A DNA stretch of 57,402 nt from Roseitalea sp. MMSF_3546 (GCF_030732865.1 NZ_JASHKB010000026.1:1-57402), one strand, 5' to 3'. Numbered from the stretch's first letter, positions 17,832 to 31,311 are shown. Translations and numbers: made by a program. Notes: generated by a model not told the origin, from the letters alone.

Positions 17832-17861
17832 GACCTTGCAAATCGATTTCCCCGAGGACCT

Positions 17862-21674
<3,813 letters not shown>

Positions 21675-21731
21675 ATTCGGTCCTCGGGGCGGCGCCGCAA
21701 CGGGCAGGACCGCTCATCGGCGGTGCGGCCC

Positions 21732-22721
21732 TCACCCGGCCCATGGCAGCCGATCCAGATCGACATTGCCCCCGGTGAGGATGACGCCGACGCGCTGGCC
21801 GGCGAAAACGGCCCGATTGGCCAGGATTGCCGCCACGGGCACCGCGCAGGACGGCTCGATGACGATCTTCATGCGCTCCCAGACAAGGCGCATGGCGGCG
21901 ATGATCTCCGGCTCGCCGACGGCGAAGACGTCGCGCACATGATCGGACACGCAGGCCCAGGTCAGATCGCCGAGCGGTGCCTTCAGGCCATCGGCCACGG
22001 TCACGGGCGCGTCCGCCGGCTCGGCAGGGCGCCCGGCGCGCAGCGAGCGACGGGCATGGTCGGCCGCCTGCGGTTCCGCCCCATAGACGACCACCGACGG
22101 CTTGCGCTCGGAGATGAAGAGCCCGGTGCCGGAAATCAGCCCGCCACCGCCGACCGGGGCGATGACCGCGTCGATCGCGTCGAGTTGGGCAAGCAGTTCA
22201 GCGGCGCACGTGCCCTGCCCGGCGATCACGAGCGGATCGTTGTAGGGATGGATCGCGACGGCGCCGGTCTGCGCGACGATCGCCTCGAGCGTTGCCTGGC
22301 GGGCCGAGGCCGAGGGGGCACATTCGACGATCGCACCGCCATAGCCGCGAACCGCCGCCTTCTTGGCCGCATTGGCGTTTTCGGGCATGACGATGGTCGC
22401 TTCTATGCCGCGGCGCGCGGCCGCATAGGCGATCGCCTGGCCGTGATTGCCGGACGAATGGGTGACAACGCCCCGTCTCGCATCGTCGTCGGCCAGTGCG
22501 AGCACGGCGTTGCTGGCACCGCGCGCCTTGAACGAGCCGGTCTTCTGGAAGTTTTCGCACTTGAAGAACACCGTTGCGCCCGCCAGAGCGTCCACGAAGG
22601 ACGAGGTCAGTACCGGCGTCCGGTGGATGTGACCGGCGATTCGCTGGGCCGCCAGGTCGACATCCCGCGCCGCGGGCGGTTCCGCGCGCGTCCGCCCGGC
22701 GGTTTCCGGCATCTGCGTCAT
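21732..22721 (-). CDS. Threonine/serine dehydratase (PLP-dependent)
   Basis: 329-aa fold-type II PLP enzyme. The PLP lysine lies in KCENFQKTGSFKARGASNA near residue 60, SSGNHGQAIAYAAA follows, and the phosphate-binding glycine loop is GGGGLISG near residue 182. There is no C-terminal ACT regulatory domain, as in catabolic (TdcB-like) enzymes. A serine racemase or threo-hydroxyaspartate dehydratase has the same look, and the phrase TWACVSDHVRDVFAVGEPEI does not separate them. Start at MTQMPET after AGGAG. Convergent with metH and divergent from the universal stress gene. Confidence 0.88.
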   Translation of the reverse strand: MTQMPETAGRTRAEPPAARDVDLAAQRIAGHIHRTPVLTSSFVDALAGATVFFKCENFQKTGSFKARGASNAVLALADDDARRGVVTHSSGNHGQAIAYAAARRGIEATIVMPENANAAKKAAVRGYGGAIVECAPSASARQATLEAIVAQTGAVAIHPYNDPLVIAGQGTCAAELLAQLDAIDAVIAPVGGGGLISGTGLFISERKPSVVVYGAEPQAADHARRSLRAGRPAEPADAPVTVADGLKAPLGDLTWACVSDHVRDVFAVGEPEIIAAMRLVWERMKIVIEPSCAVPVAAILANRAVFAGQRVGVILTGGNVDLDRLPWAG

Positions 22722-22842
22722 GGCGCGGCACTCCTGCATTTGCCCGTTGCGTACAAGCGTCTGCCCCGGCGAACGAACCGGGCATGCGCGGATCGAGGCG
22801 GCATGATGGCTTCGGTCTTTTCCCGCCACAAGCCGTGCCAGC

Positions 22843-22856
22843 TTGACCAGGATCAA
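22843..22856. promoter_or_regulatory. Candidate FixK/Fnr-type box upstream of the universal stress gene
   Basis: TTGACCAGGATCAA matches TTGAT-N4-ATCAA at nine of ten bases and is centred about 64 bp before the universal stress protein ATG, a position that would suit class II activation with a short leader. Universal stress genes are frequent Fnr/FixK targets. Confidence 0.62.
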
Positions 22857-22913
22857 CCGCGCCGCGGCTCACCTGGTGCACGCTCGGGCAAAACGACGAA
22901 CGGGAGGCCGGCC

Positions 22914-23750
22914 ATGCTCGCCAGGACCATCATCTACCCCATTCACATGGACCAGGATCCGGCCGAACTCAATCCGGTCATCGAGATGTGCCGGGCCGGC
23001 GACGCCCATCTGACGGTGCTCGTGATCGGCCTGTCGCCGCCACCGCCGATCGCGGTCGATACGGTGATCCTGTCCGACACCTGGGCCAACCAGGCCGAAA
23101 GCCGCAAGAGCGAACTGCGCGAAAGGGCCGCGCAGATCGAGCACCGTTTGATGCAAAGCGCCATTTCGGCCGAGGTCAAGCGCGCCCTGATGGTCGACAG
23201 CTCCGTCGAAATGACGGTGGCCGAACATGCCTTCTTCGCCGATCTGGTGATGCTGCCGCGCACGCTACCGGGCACGCACGGGCTCAACGAGCACGTCGCC
23301 GCCGGTGCCATGTTCGGCGGCGGCAAGCCGGTCGTCGTCGGCCAGCCGGACCAGTTCGGCGCGCTCGACTGGAAGACCGTCCTGGTCGCCTGGGACAACG
23401 AACGTGCGGCCGCACGCGCCGTCTCCGAGGCGATCCCGCTGCTCAAGCGCGCCGAGCAGGTGCGCATCGCCTGCGTCGATCCCGATGCGATCCGCACCGC
23501 TTCGGGCGAGGCGCCGGGCTGGGACATGGCGACCTATCTGGCCCGCCACGGCATCGAGGTCGTCGTCGACACGCTGTCGAGCGGCTCGCGTCCGACATCG
23601 CAGACGATCGGCAATTTCGCCGCCGAGATCGGCGCCGACGCCATCGTCATGGGCGCCTATGGCCATTCGCGGCTGCGCCAGCGCTTTCTGGGCGGCACGA
23701 CGAGCGCCATCATGAAGGCCTGCGACCTGCCGGTGCTGATGGCGCATTGA
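22914..23750 (+). CDS. Two-domain universal stress protein (UspA family)
   Basis: 278 aa with two tandem Usp folds. The first (residues 1 to about 140) is degenerate; the second begins at DWKTVLVAWDNERAAARAVS and ends with the ATP-binding signature GADAIVMGAYGHSRLRQRFLGGTT (G-x2-G-x9-G-S/T). The hybrid layout is common in alphaproteobacteria and usually linked to hypoxia, starvation or stress survival. A GGGAGG site precedes the ATG, and a Fnr/FixK-type box lies upstream. Confidence 0.93.
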   Translation: MLARTIIYPIHMDQDPAELNPVIEMCRAGDAHLTVLVIGLSPPPPIAVDTVILSDTWANQAESRKSELRERAAQIEHRLMQSAISAEVKRALMVDSSVEMTVAEHAFFADLVMLPRTLPGTHGLNEHVAAGAMFGGGKPVVVGQPDQFGALDWKTVLVAWDNERAAARAVSEAIPLLKRAEQVRIACVDPDAIRTASGEAPGWDMATYLARHGIEVVVDTLSSGSRPTSQTIGNFAAEIGADAIVMGAYGHSRLRQRFLGGTTSAIMKACDLPVLMAH

Positions 23751-23766
23751 GCACGCCGCGCGCCGT

Positions 23767-24975
23767 TCAGGCGCCGCCGGCCGTGCGGTCCTCGATTCGC
23801 CGGCCGTCGCGCAGAACGTCGCTGGGAAACACGACGACGCGCTCGCCTTCCTCCAGCCCGCCGAGCACCTGCGCCGAGGTGTCGTTGAGCCGGCCGACCT
23901 CGACGGTGCGCAGCCGCGCCACATCGCCCTCGGCGACGAACACCGCCCACTGGCCGTCGCTGCGGAACAGCGCGCCGATCGGCATGTGCAGCACATCCCC
24001 GCTCTCCCACAGCGTCAGTTCGGTGACCACGCGGTAGCCATGGCCGAGCCCGGCGGGCACCGCATCGAGATCGATGATCACATTGACCCGCTGCTCCTCG
24101 ATGCCGAGCGCGGAGACCTTGGTGAACGCCGCCGGCTCGACCTTGCGCACCGTGCCCGAAAGCGCCTCGCCGCCCCAGTCGGTGATCGTCGCCTTCGTGC
24201 CCGCACCGATCCGCACCGCATCGGACGACAACAGATCGACCGCCACTTCCAGATCGTCCGGCCGCCCCAGTTCGGCGACGACCGTGCCCACGCCGACCGC
24301 CTGTTCGCTGCGCACATCGACCGACAGCACCACGCCGTCGATCGGCGCGCGCAGGGTCACGCAGCACGTGTCGCCACCGCCGCCATTGCCCGCTTCGCCC
24401 GGTTGCGCCAGCCGCGCGCGGGCGCTTTCGAGTTCGGCCAGGCGCAGATCGATATTGGCGAGCGCGCTTTCCACCTGCGCTTCCTGAAGCTGCAATTCGC
24501 CGCGCGCCCGCTCCAGTTCACGCTCGGAGACGACATTGGTGCGGGCCAGTTCCTGGGCGCGTTCATAGTCCGAGCGCGCCAGCTCGAGCGCGGTCTGGGC
24601 GCGCGCATATTCGACCTTGGCGAGCGCCACCGCCGATTGTGCCGCCTCGATCGCCGCCTGGAGCTCGGTGCGCGTCCGCTCGTCGATGAAGGGCGGATCG
24701 AGCGGGCGGATCGCGGCGATGGCGGCGCCCTCATCGACGACATCGCCCTCCTCCAGCGCGATCCGGTCGAGATTGCCGGCAACCGTCGAGGAGACCGAAT
24801 AGACATCGCGCACGCGGGTGACGCCCTCCTCCTCGATCGTCACCGCCATGGCGCCGCGCTCGACGGTGCCCAGGTCGACCAGCACCGGCTGCTCGCGGGT
24901 TGCCACATAGATGCCGTAGCCGACGATGGCGAGCACCACGATCCCGAAGAGCCAGCGTGTCCAAGCGCGCTTCAT
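23767..24975 (-). CDS. HlyD-family periplasmic adaptor of an ABC exporter
   Basis: 402-aa membrane-fusion protein. One N-terminal transmembrane helix (WLFGIVVLAIVGYGIYVA) is followed by a biotinyl-lipoyl-like hairpin, a long alpha-helical coiled-coil region (about residues 105-195, rich in ALELARSDYERAQEL-type heptads) and beta-barrel domains (GKATITDWGGEALSGTVRKV-like sequence, here GTKATITDWGGEALSG). It is the third gene of the ATPase-permease-adaptor operon, 4 bp after the permease, and should link the inner-membrane MacB/DevC-like transporter to an outer-membrane channel that is not encoded here. Substrate unknown. Confidence 0.9.
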   Translation of the reverse strand: MKRAWTRWLFGIVVLAIVGYGIYVATREQPVLVDLGTVERGAMAVTIEEEGVTRVRDVYSVSSTVAGNLDRIALEEGDVVDEGAAIAAIRPLDPPFIDERTRTELQAAIEAAQSAVALAKVEYARAQTALELARSDYERAQELARTNVVSERELERARGELQLQEAQVESALANIDLRLAELESARARLAQPGEAGNGGGGDTCCVTLRAPIDGVVLSVDVRSEQAVGVGTVVAELGRPDDLEVAVDLLSSDAVRIGAGTKATITDWGGEALSGTVRKVEPAAFTKVSALGIEEQRVNVIIDLDAVPAGLGHGYRVVTELTLWESGDVLHMPIGALFRSDGQWAVFVAEGDVARLRTVEVGRLNDTSAQVLGGLEEGERVVVFPSDVLRDGRRIEDRTAGGA

Positions 24976-24979
24976 CGCC

Positions 24980-27343
24980 TCACTCCCGTGTCTTGAGGAC
25001 TTCGATCAGATCGAACCGGTCGATCCGGCGGCGCACGATCAGCGCCGAAAACAGCCCCGCGGCGATCACCACCAGGCTGGCCGTTGCAAAGGTCGCCTGG
25101 TCGACGACCAGCGGTATGCGGAACAGGTCGCTCTCGAAGCCGCGCGCCACCGACCAGGCGAATCCGTAGCCGATCAGCCAGCCCAGCGGCTGGGCGAGCG
25201 CGACCACCACGCCCAGTTCGACCAGCAGGACGCTGGAGACCTCGGCCCGCGTGAAGCCGAACACCCGCAGGCTGGCCAGCTCCCGTGCGCGCTCGGAAAG
25301 CTGGATGCGCGCCGAATTGTAGATCACCCCGAAGGTGATGATCACCGCGAGCACCGAATAGACGACGATCGAGATGACGACATTCTGCTCGATGGTCGCG
25401 CGGAACTGTTCGCGCGACAGGCGCAGCAATGCGATCGAGGCGATGCCCGGGGTTTGCTTGACCGCGTCGTAGACATCGTCCAGCCGGTCCGGATCGATCT
25501 TGATGCGCGCCCCCGACACGCGCGCGCCCTCGCGCATCAGCCGGTCGAGCGCGGCGATGTTCATGTAGCCGGTCAGCCCGACATAGCTCTGCACCACCGC
25601 CGCGACCGGGACGCTGACCGTCAGGTTCTCGCGGCTGAGGAAATCGACCTCGACCGCATCGCCCACCCTCAGACCGAGCTTGTCGGCGACGCGCTCGGAC
25701 AGCAGCAGCCCCGACGAGGGCAGCACGATCGGTTCGGCATCGACATCGAGCACCCGCGACAACTGGGTTTGCCGCGGCAGGCCTTCGATCACCATGCGCA
25801 GTTCGACATGCCGGTTCGTCAACGTCACCGGGGTCTGGCGGAACGGCTCGGCACGCATCACCCCCTCGATATCGGCGAGCGCGCGCAACGCGTCGGGGTG
25901 CCGATCGCCGGCGAAGGTGACGGCGGCGTCCTCGCGCGCGGTCTGAAAGAAGATCTGGTCGATCATGTAGTCGATCGAATCGAAGGAGAACAATGCCGTG
26001 ACCAGAAGCCCGACCGAGAACGAAGTGCCGAGCGTCGTCAGCCCGGTGCGCACCGGCCGACGCCACAAATGCCGCAGCGCCATGGTGGTCAGCTGCGAAA
26101 AGACCGAATGAAGCGCGCCCAGCCCGATGCCCAGCGTGTGGTAGCGGGCCGGGGCGGGCGGGCGCATCGCCACCGCCGGCGGCAGCACGACGACCGAACG
26201 GATGGCGCTCGCCGCCCCGGCGAGCGCGGCGGCGACCGTCACCGCCCCGGCGATGAAGAACAGATCGGCGCTGTGGGCGAAGACCAGGAAGGGAAAGGAG
26301 AAGAATTCGCCATAAAGCCGCGTCAGCGCCCCGCCGACCCAGGAGCCGGCAATGCCGCCGATGACCAGGCCGATCGCGCAGATGACGATGACCAGCTTGG
26401 CATAGTGCCAGGCCACGTGCAGGCTGGAAAAGCCGACCGCCTTCAACAGCCCGATCTGCTCGCGTTCGAGCGCGATCAGCCGCGACAGGATCATGTTGAC
26501 CAGAAAGGCCGAGATGAACAGGAAGATCGGCGGGATCACGCCGGCCATGGCCTGCAGCTGGTCGAGTTCGGCCTGCAGGAAGGCGTGGCTGATCTGGTCG
26601 TCGCGGTCATGGGCGCCGGCGCCGCCATAGCGGTCGAGCCTTTCGTCGACCGCCTCGATGATACGGTCCATGTCGGCATTGCGCAGCACCGTCAGCGACA
26701 CGTCGTTGAACGCGCCGGTCATGTCGAAGGCCGCCTCGAGCGCCGAGCGCGACATGAACAATATGCCGTAGCGGCGCTGGTCGGGCACCATGTCGCCGGG
26801 GCCGATCGCGTAGATGAACTCCGGCGACAGCACGATGCCGGTGATGGTCAGTTGCCGCTTCTTGCCGTTGATCAGCGCACCGAACGTGTCGCCGGGCGCA
26901 AAGCCGTGCGCCTCGGCGAAGGTCTCGACGACGGCGACCTCGCCGGGCCGGGTCGGCTCGGGCAGCCGGCCGCGGCGGATATAGAGCCGGTTGACCGACG
27001 GTTCACCGAAATCGGGCAGCGAGACCGCCAGCGCCGCCGCCGGCTCGACCATGCCCTCGATGTCGAGGATCAACGACTTGACGATGCGCGTTTCCACCGC
27101 CGCCACGCCCTCGATGGCCGTCAGTCCGGCCTTGAGGTGCTCGGGCGCCCGGTTGGCCGTGGCGAACACGTTGCCGAACAGGTAGCGCTCGTAGAAGGCG
27201 GCGCGCGTCTCCTCCAGCGAGCGCGTCGCGCCCAGCGCCAGGATCAGCGTCATCACCCCGCAGGCCATGACCAGCGCCACGGCCAGCACCTGCGCCCACA
27301 GCCGGCCCAGATCGCGCAGCAATTTGCGGTCGAGGATCTCCAT
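24980..27343 (-). CDS. FtsX-like ABC transporter permease (MacB/DevC type, duplicated)
   Basis: 787-aa permease with two FtsX modules. An N-terminal helix (VLAVALVMACGVMTLILALG) precedes a large extracytoplasmic domain; then come transmembrane groups around residues 265-400 (VIPPIFLFISAFLVNMILSR, AKLVIVICAIGLVIGGIAG, LFFIAGAVTVAAALAG), a second periplasmic domain, and the C-terminal FtsX helices (SIVVYSVLAVIITFGVIYNS, LVELGVVVALAQPLGWLIG, TASLVVIAAGLFSALIV). Start at MEILDRKLL, 2 bp after the ATPase stop. Members of this class export lipids, lipoproteins, peptides or act mechanically; none can be chosen here. Confidence 0.9.
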   Translation of the reverse strand: MEILDRKLLRDLGRLWAQVLAVALVMACGVMTLILALGATRSLEETRAAFYERYLFGNVFATANRAPEHLKAGLTAIEGVAAVETRIVKSLILDIEGMVEPAAALAVSLPDFGEPSVNRLYIRRGRLPEPTRPGEVAVVETFAEAHGFAPGDTFGALINGKKRQLTITGIVLSPEFIYAIGPGDMVPDQRRYGILFMSRSALEAAFDMTGAFNDVSLTVLRNADMDRIIEAVDERLDRYGGAGAHDRDDQISHAFLQAELDQLQAMAGVIPPIFLFISAFLVNMILSRLIALEREQIGLLKAVGFSSLHVAWHYAKLVIVICAIGLVIGGIAGSWVGGALTRLYGEFFSFPFLVFAHSADLFFIAGAVTVAAALAGAASAIRSVVVLPPAVAMRPPAPARYHTLGIGLGALHSVFSQLTTMALRHLWRRPVRTGLTTLGTSFSVGLLVTALFSFDSIDYMIDQIFFQTAREDAAVTFAGDRHPDALRALADIEGVMRAEPFRQTPVTLTNRHVELRMVIEGLPRQTQLSRVLDVDAEPIVLPSSGLLLSERVADKLGLRVGDAVEVDFLSRENLTVSVPVAAVVQSYVGLTGYMNIAALDRLMREGARVSGARIKIDPDRLDDVYDAVKQTPGIASIALLRLSREQFRATIEQNVVISIVVYSVLAVIITFGVIYNSARIQLSERARELASLRVFGFTRAEVSSVLLVELGVVVALAQPLGWLIGYGFAWSVARGFESDLFRIPLVVDQATFATASLVVIAAGLFSALIVRRRIDRFDLIEVLKTRE

Positions 27344-27345
27344 GG

Positions 27346-28071
27346 CTACCAGACCACCTCGGACGGCGGCACGGGGTTCTCGTTCACCACCATCTGCACG
27401 ATCTTGCCGTCGTGGAAATGGAACACGCGGTCGGCGATGCGCCGAGTCGCCGCGTTGTGCGTGATGATTGCGGTGGTGGTGCCGAACTCGGCGTTCACGC
27501 GCGTCAGCGCCTCGAGCACGACCACGCCGGTCTTGGAGTCGAGCGCGCCGGTGGGCTCGTCGCACAACAGCACCTCGGGCCGCTTGGCGATGGCGCGGGC
27601 GATGGCCACCCGCTGCTGTTCGCCGCCCGAAAGCTGCGCCGGAAAGTGCGTCATGCGATCGCTCAGATCGACCATCGCCAGCGCTTCTTCCGGCGTCATC
27701 GGATCGCGGGCGATCTCGGTGACGAGCGCGACGTTCTCCCAGGCGGTCAGGCTGGGAATGAGATTGTAGAACTGGAAGACGAAGCCGACATTGCGGCGCC
27801 GGAACCGGGTCAGTTGCCGCGCGCCGAAGGCGGTCATGTCCTCGCCCTCGAACTCGACGCGCCCGTCGGTCGCCTGGTCGAGCCCGCCGATGATGTTCAG
27901 GAGCGTCGACTTGCCGCTGCCCGACGGGCCGAGCAGCACCGCCATCTCGCCCTCGTAAAGGGTCATGTCGACGCCATTGAGCGCGCGCACCTCGACCTCC
28001 CCGGTCACATAGACCTTGGTCAGATCCTCGACGTGGAAGACGGGTCGCGCTTGCGTATCGATGGCGGCCAT
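27346..28071 (-). CDS. ABC transporter ATP-binding protein (MacB/LolD class)
   Basis: 241-aa single ATPase domain with Walker [13 protein letters not shown] (about residue 50), Q-loop [18 protein letters not shown], signature [16 protein letters not shown], Walker [13 protein letters not shown] and H-loop IITHN. The Q-loop text is typical of the MacB/LolD/FtsE class that pairs with FtsX-like permeases. It is the first gene of the exporter operon. A FixK/Fnr-type box ends about 34 bp upstream of its ATG. Confidence 0.94.
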   Translation of the reverse strand: MAAIDTQARPVFHVEDLTKVYVTGEVEVRALNGVDMTLYEGEMAVLLGPSGSGKSTLLNIIGGLDQATDGRVEFEGEDMTAFGARQLTRFRRRNVGFVFQFYNLIPSLTAWENVALVTEIARDPMTPEEALAMVDLSDRMTHFPAQLSGGEQQRVAIARAIAKRPEVLLCDEPTGALDSKTGVVVLEALTRVNAEFGTTTAIITHNAATRRIADRVFHFHDGKIVQMVVNENPVPPSEVVW

Positions 28072-28104
28072 GGCTGTACGCTACCCCACAAGGCCGACAA
28101 GCTC

Positions 28105-28118
28105 TTGACGCGGATCAA
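28105..28118. promoter_or_regulatory. Candidate FixK/Fnr-type box between the exporter operon and a small membrane-protein gene
   Basis: TTGACGCGGATCAA matches TTGAT-N4-ATCAA at nine of ten bases and is flanked by C and G that extend the dyad. It is centred 40 bp from the ATPase start on one side and 95 bp from the small membrane-protein start on the other, so the spacing fits activation of the latter better. Confidence 0.55.
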
Positions 28119-28205
28119 GACCGCGCGGCAAAGGCGATCACAATTGACCTTGGCCGCACCGTGATGGCAAGCACGACCGGTCATATGCAGGGAAAGGGTC
28201 CGCCG

Positions 28206-28403
28206 GTGAAGTTCGGGTTCGATCACCCCATGTTCAAGCCGCTCTGGGTGCGCATCGCGGTTGTCGCCGTGGCGGGTCTGTGGGGATTGTTCGAATTGTC
28301 GACGGGCGCCTATCTGTGGGCGCTGATCTTCCTGGCGCTGGCGGGCGTGGCCTTTCATGGCCTGTTCATCGCCTACGAGCCACCCGAAACCGACAGGGAC
28401 TGA
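28206..28403 (+). CDS. Small two-helix membrane protein (DUF3329-like)
   Basis: 65 aa if the GTG is used, which follows an AGGGAAAGG ribosome site at the right distance; ATG starts at 28164 or 28185 would give up to 79 aa. The sequence begins KFGFDHPMFKPLWVRIAVV and has two hydrophobic helices (IAVVAVAGLWGLFELSTG and WALIFLALAGVAFHGLFI) and a short acidic tail. The opening resembles DUF3329-type proteins, but I am not certain of the family. Its end overlaps the converging uxuB gene by 31 bp. Confidence 0.65.
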   Translation: MKFGFDHPMFKPLWVRIAVVAVAGLWGLFELSTGAYLWALIFLALAGVAFHGLFIAYEPPETDRD

Positions 28404-29809
28404 ACCGCGCGCACCACATCGGCCCGGAAGTCGGTCGCTTCGGCCAGTTCGCCGAACACGGCGCGAATGGAAACCATCGCTTCGGCAAAGTCCGGCCCGC
28501 CGGGCGCATGGGTCCGGGCGATCTCGACGAACCGCCCGGACATGGGATCGTCGACCGCGCCGCCCCTTTCGGCGACATAGGCGATCCAGGCGGCGACCGC
28601 GCGCGTCAGGCGCTCGTGCGAGGCGCCGGCCTTGCGTCTGTCGGCGATGGTGGCCAGCAGGCGCTGCGGCACCTTCTGGCTGCCATCCATGGCGATCTGC
28701 GCGGTGCGGTGCCTGAGCGCCGCGTTGGCGAAGCGGTCGGCGAGCGCACGCGCATAGGCGCCAAGATCGGTATCGGGCACGTCCAGCGTGGGGACGATCT
28801 CCTCGGCCCACATCGCCTGCACGAAATCGGCGATCGCCGCATCGCCGACCGCCTCGGCCACGGTCTGGTGGCCGGCAAGCTGACCCAGATAGGCGATCGC
28901 CGAATGCGCGCCGTTGAGCATGCGCAGCTTCATCGCCTCGAACGGGGCGACATCGGCGACAATCTGCGCGCCAACGGCGCCGAAGTCGGGGCGCGGGCCG
29001 CCGAAACCGTCCTCGATCACCCATTGGCTGAACGGCTCGGTGACCACCGGCCAGGCATCGTCGAGCCCGGTCAGCGCCGCCATCGCCGCGCGGTCGGCGT
29101 CGGTCGTCGCCGGCACGATGCGGTCGACCATGGTGCTCGGAAAGGCGACGTTTCCGGCGATCCAGTCCGACAGCGCCGCATCGCTCAGCGCGGCGAACTG
29201 GGCGAGGACGCGTTTCGTCACATGCCCGTTCTCCGGCAGGTTGTCGCAGGACAGCACGGTGAAGGGCGCAATGCCGCGCGCGCGCCGCATCCGGATCGCG
29301 GCGACCAGCAGGCCCGGTGCCGAGTGCGGCGCGTCCGGGTTTTCAAGATCGGCGCGCACGGCGCGATTGTCCGCATCGAGATTGGCAGTGGCAGGGTCGT
29401 GGCAATAGCCCTTTTCGGTCACCGTCAGCGAAACGATGCGGATGCGCGGATCGGCGAGCCGTTCGATCAGGGCGGCCGGGTCGGCGCCGGCGTGGATCAC
29501 CTCCAGCACCGAACCGATGATGCGCGCGCACGTGTCATCGCCCTCGCGCACGCCCAGCGTATAGAGCCCGTCCTGCGGCGTCAGCGCCTCGGCCATGTCG
29601 GGCCGGCGCAGGCTCGCCCCGACGATGCCCCAGCCGGGATCGGCCGCCAGTATGTCGTCGACATAGACCGCCTGGTGCGCGCGGTGGAAATTGCCGATCC
29701 CAAGATGCACGATACCGGGCGTGACGCGCGCACGATCATGGGCCGGCCGGCGCACATCGGCGCTGGCGCGGTCAACGGTGGCGTTGCTCAGGCGCGGACG
29801 GTCGGTCAT
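28373..29809 (-). CDS. uxuB: Fructuronate reductase / mannitol dehydrogenase family protein
   Basis: 478-aa polyol-specific long-chain dehydrogenase. The NAD-binding opening GIVHLGIGNFHRAHQAVYVDD, the central NLPENGHVTKRVLAQFA (family motif DNLPxNG), MVDRIVPATT and the catalytic-region KLRMLNGAHSAIAYLG are intact. It overlaps the uxaC gene by 4 bp, and uxuA is present 19 kb away, so D-fructuronate to D-mannonate reduction is the most likely reaction. A general mannitol or arabinitol dehydrogenase is the alternative by family but less likely by context. Confidence 0.9.
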   Translation of the reverse strand: MTDRPRLSNATVDRASADVRRPAHDRARVTPGIVHLGIGNFHRAHQAVYVDDILAADPGWGIVGASLRRPDMAEALTPQDGLYTLGVREGDDTCARIIGSVLEVIHAGADPAALIERLADPRIRIVSLTVTEKGYCHDPATANLDADNRAVRADLENPDAPHSAPGLLVAAIRMRRARGIAPFTVLSCDNLPENGHVTKRVLAQFAALSDAALSDWIAGNVAFPSTMVDRIVPATTDADRAAMAALTGLDDAWPVVTEPFSQWVIEDGFGGPRPDFGAVGAQIVADVAPFEAMKLRMLNGAHSAIAYLGQLAGHQTVAEAVGDAAIADFVQAMWAEEIVPTLDVPDTDLGAYARALADRFANAALRHRTAQIAMDGSQKVPQRLLATIADRRKAGASHERLTRAVAAWIAYVAERGGAVDDPMSGRFVEIARTHAPGGPDFAEAMVSIRAVFGELAEATDFRADVVRAVQSLSVSGGS

Positions 29810-31221
29810 CGGTCAAATCCATAGGCACGGCGGGCGAGATTGACGGTCAGGTCCTCGGCCAGTGCGAACGCCTCGTCCTCGCGCAGGCGGTGGTCGGCGA
29901 CGCGCTCGGCCAGGAAGGCGCAGTCGATGCGCCGCGCCATGTCGTGCCGGGCCGGGATCGAGGGAAAGGCGCGCGTGTCGTCATTGAAGCCGACCGTGTT
30001 GTACAATCCCGCCGTTTCGGTGGTCAGTTCGCGAAAGCGCCTGATGCCGTCGGGGCTGTCGAAGAACCACCAGGCCGGGCCGAGCTTCAGGCACGGATAC
30101 ACGCCGGCCATCGGCGCCAGTTCGCGCCCATACGCCGTCTCGTCGAGCGTGAAGACGATGACGGTCAGACCCGGCGCGTGACCGACCGCATCGAGCATCG
30201 GCTTGAGCGCGCCGACATAATCGGTCGGCATCGGAATGTCGAAGCCCTTGTCGCGGCCGAACGCCTTGAAGATGTGCGCGCTGTGATCGCGCCACGAGCC
30301 CGGATGAATCTGCATGACCATACCGTCCTCGACGCTCATCTTCGCCATCTCGGTCAGCATCTGCGCGCGGAACAGCGCCGCATCGCCCTTGTCCGCGCGC
30401 CCGCTGCGCAGCCGGTCGAAGATCGCCTCGCATTCGGCGCGCGCAAGGTTCGCCGTTCGCGCCGAGGCGAGGCCATGATCGGTCGCCGTCGCGCCGTGGT
30501 CGCGGAAGTAGGCGCGCCGGGCACGATGGGCATCGAGATACCCCGCCCATGTGCCAATGTCGCAGCCGGTCACGGCGCCGAATGCATCCAGATTGGCAGC
30601 GAAATCCTCATGGTCGGGATCGATCAGCGCATCGGGCCGATAGGTGGTCACCACCCGGCCCGGCCAGCCGCTGGCGGCAATCGCCCGGTGACGGCGCAGA
30701 TCGTCGAGCGCCCCCTCGGTTGTCGCCAGGACCTCGATGCCGAAGCGTTCGAACAGCGCGCGTGGCCGATAGGCGTCGGTCTTCAGCCGCGCGTCGATCG
30801 CCGCGTAGCAGGCCTCCGCATTGTCAGGACCAAGCGGCTCGGTCAGCCCGAACAGCGTCTCGAAGGTGTGATCGAGCCAAAGCCGCGTCGGCGTGCCGGC
30901 AAACAGGTGGTAGTGGGCGGCGAAGACGCGCCAGATGGCGCGCGGATCGGTCTCGACCGGCCCGCCGTCGCGGCGCGCGATGCCAAGGCTTTCCAGCGCC
31001 ACGCCCTGGCTGTGCAGCATGCGGAAGATGTAGTGGTCGGGCACGATGAGCAGCCGCGCCGGGTCGGGGAACGGTGCATTGTCGGCGAACCAGGCCGGAT
31101 CGCAATGGCCGTGCGGACTGACGATCGGCAGGCCGGCGACGTGGTCGTAGAGCCGTCGGGCGATGGCGCGCACGCCCGGATCGGCCGGCAACAGGCGGTC
31201 GGGATGGTTGAGGGCAGCCAT
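29806..31221 (-). CDS. uxaC: Glucuronate isomerase (uronate isomerase)
   Basis: 471 aa, the standard UxaC length; amidohydrolase-fold isomerase converting D-glucuronate to D-fructuronate (and galacturonate to tagaturonate). Metal-ligand histidines are visible in GLPIVSPHGHCDPAWFADN near residue 35, and MQIHPGSWRDHS, VGFNDDTRAFPSIPARHDM and the ASGWPGRVVTTYRPD region fit the family. It is the first gene of the uxaC-uxuB pair and starts 90 bp after the fur/mur gene on the same strand. Confidence 0.95.
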   Translation of the reverse strand: MAALNHPDRLLPADPGVRAIARRLYDHVAGLPIVSPHGHCDPAWFADNAPFPDPARLLIVPDHYIFRMLHSQGVALESLGIARRDGGPVETDPRAIWRVFAAHYHLFAGTPTRLWLDHTFETLFGLTEPLGPDNAEACYAAIDARLKTDAYRPRALFERFGIEVLATTEGALDDLRRHRAIAASGWPGRVVTTYRPDALIDPDHEDFAANLDAFGAVTGCDIGTWAGYLDAHRARRAYFRDHGATATDHGLASARTANLARAECEAIFDRLRSGRADKGDAALFRAQMLTEMAKMSVEDGMVMQIHPGSWRDHSAHIFKAFGRDKGFDIPMPTDYVGALKPMLDAVGHAPGLTVIVFTLDETAYGRELAPMAGVYPCLKLGPAWWFFDSPDGIRRFRELTTETAGLYNTVGFNDDTRAFPSIPARHDMARRIDCAFLAERVADHRLREDEAFALAEDLTVNLARRAYGFDR

Positions 31222-31311
31222 GCCTGCCCTATGCGTCAGAATGCCCGCGCGATCAAACGCTTTCGGGCCGCCGCGGAACCATCACGGCGGGCCGCCGGGT
31301 CGCATCGGCCG

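Noticed and set aside
17723-17861. Cobalamin riboswitch upstream of metH
   Set aside because: The gap is only 139 bp, with no B12-box-like sequence, and is already explained by two operator-like dyads.
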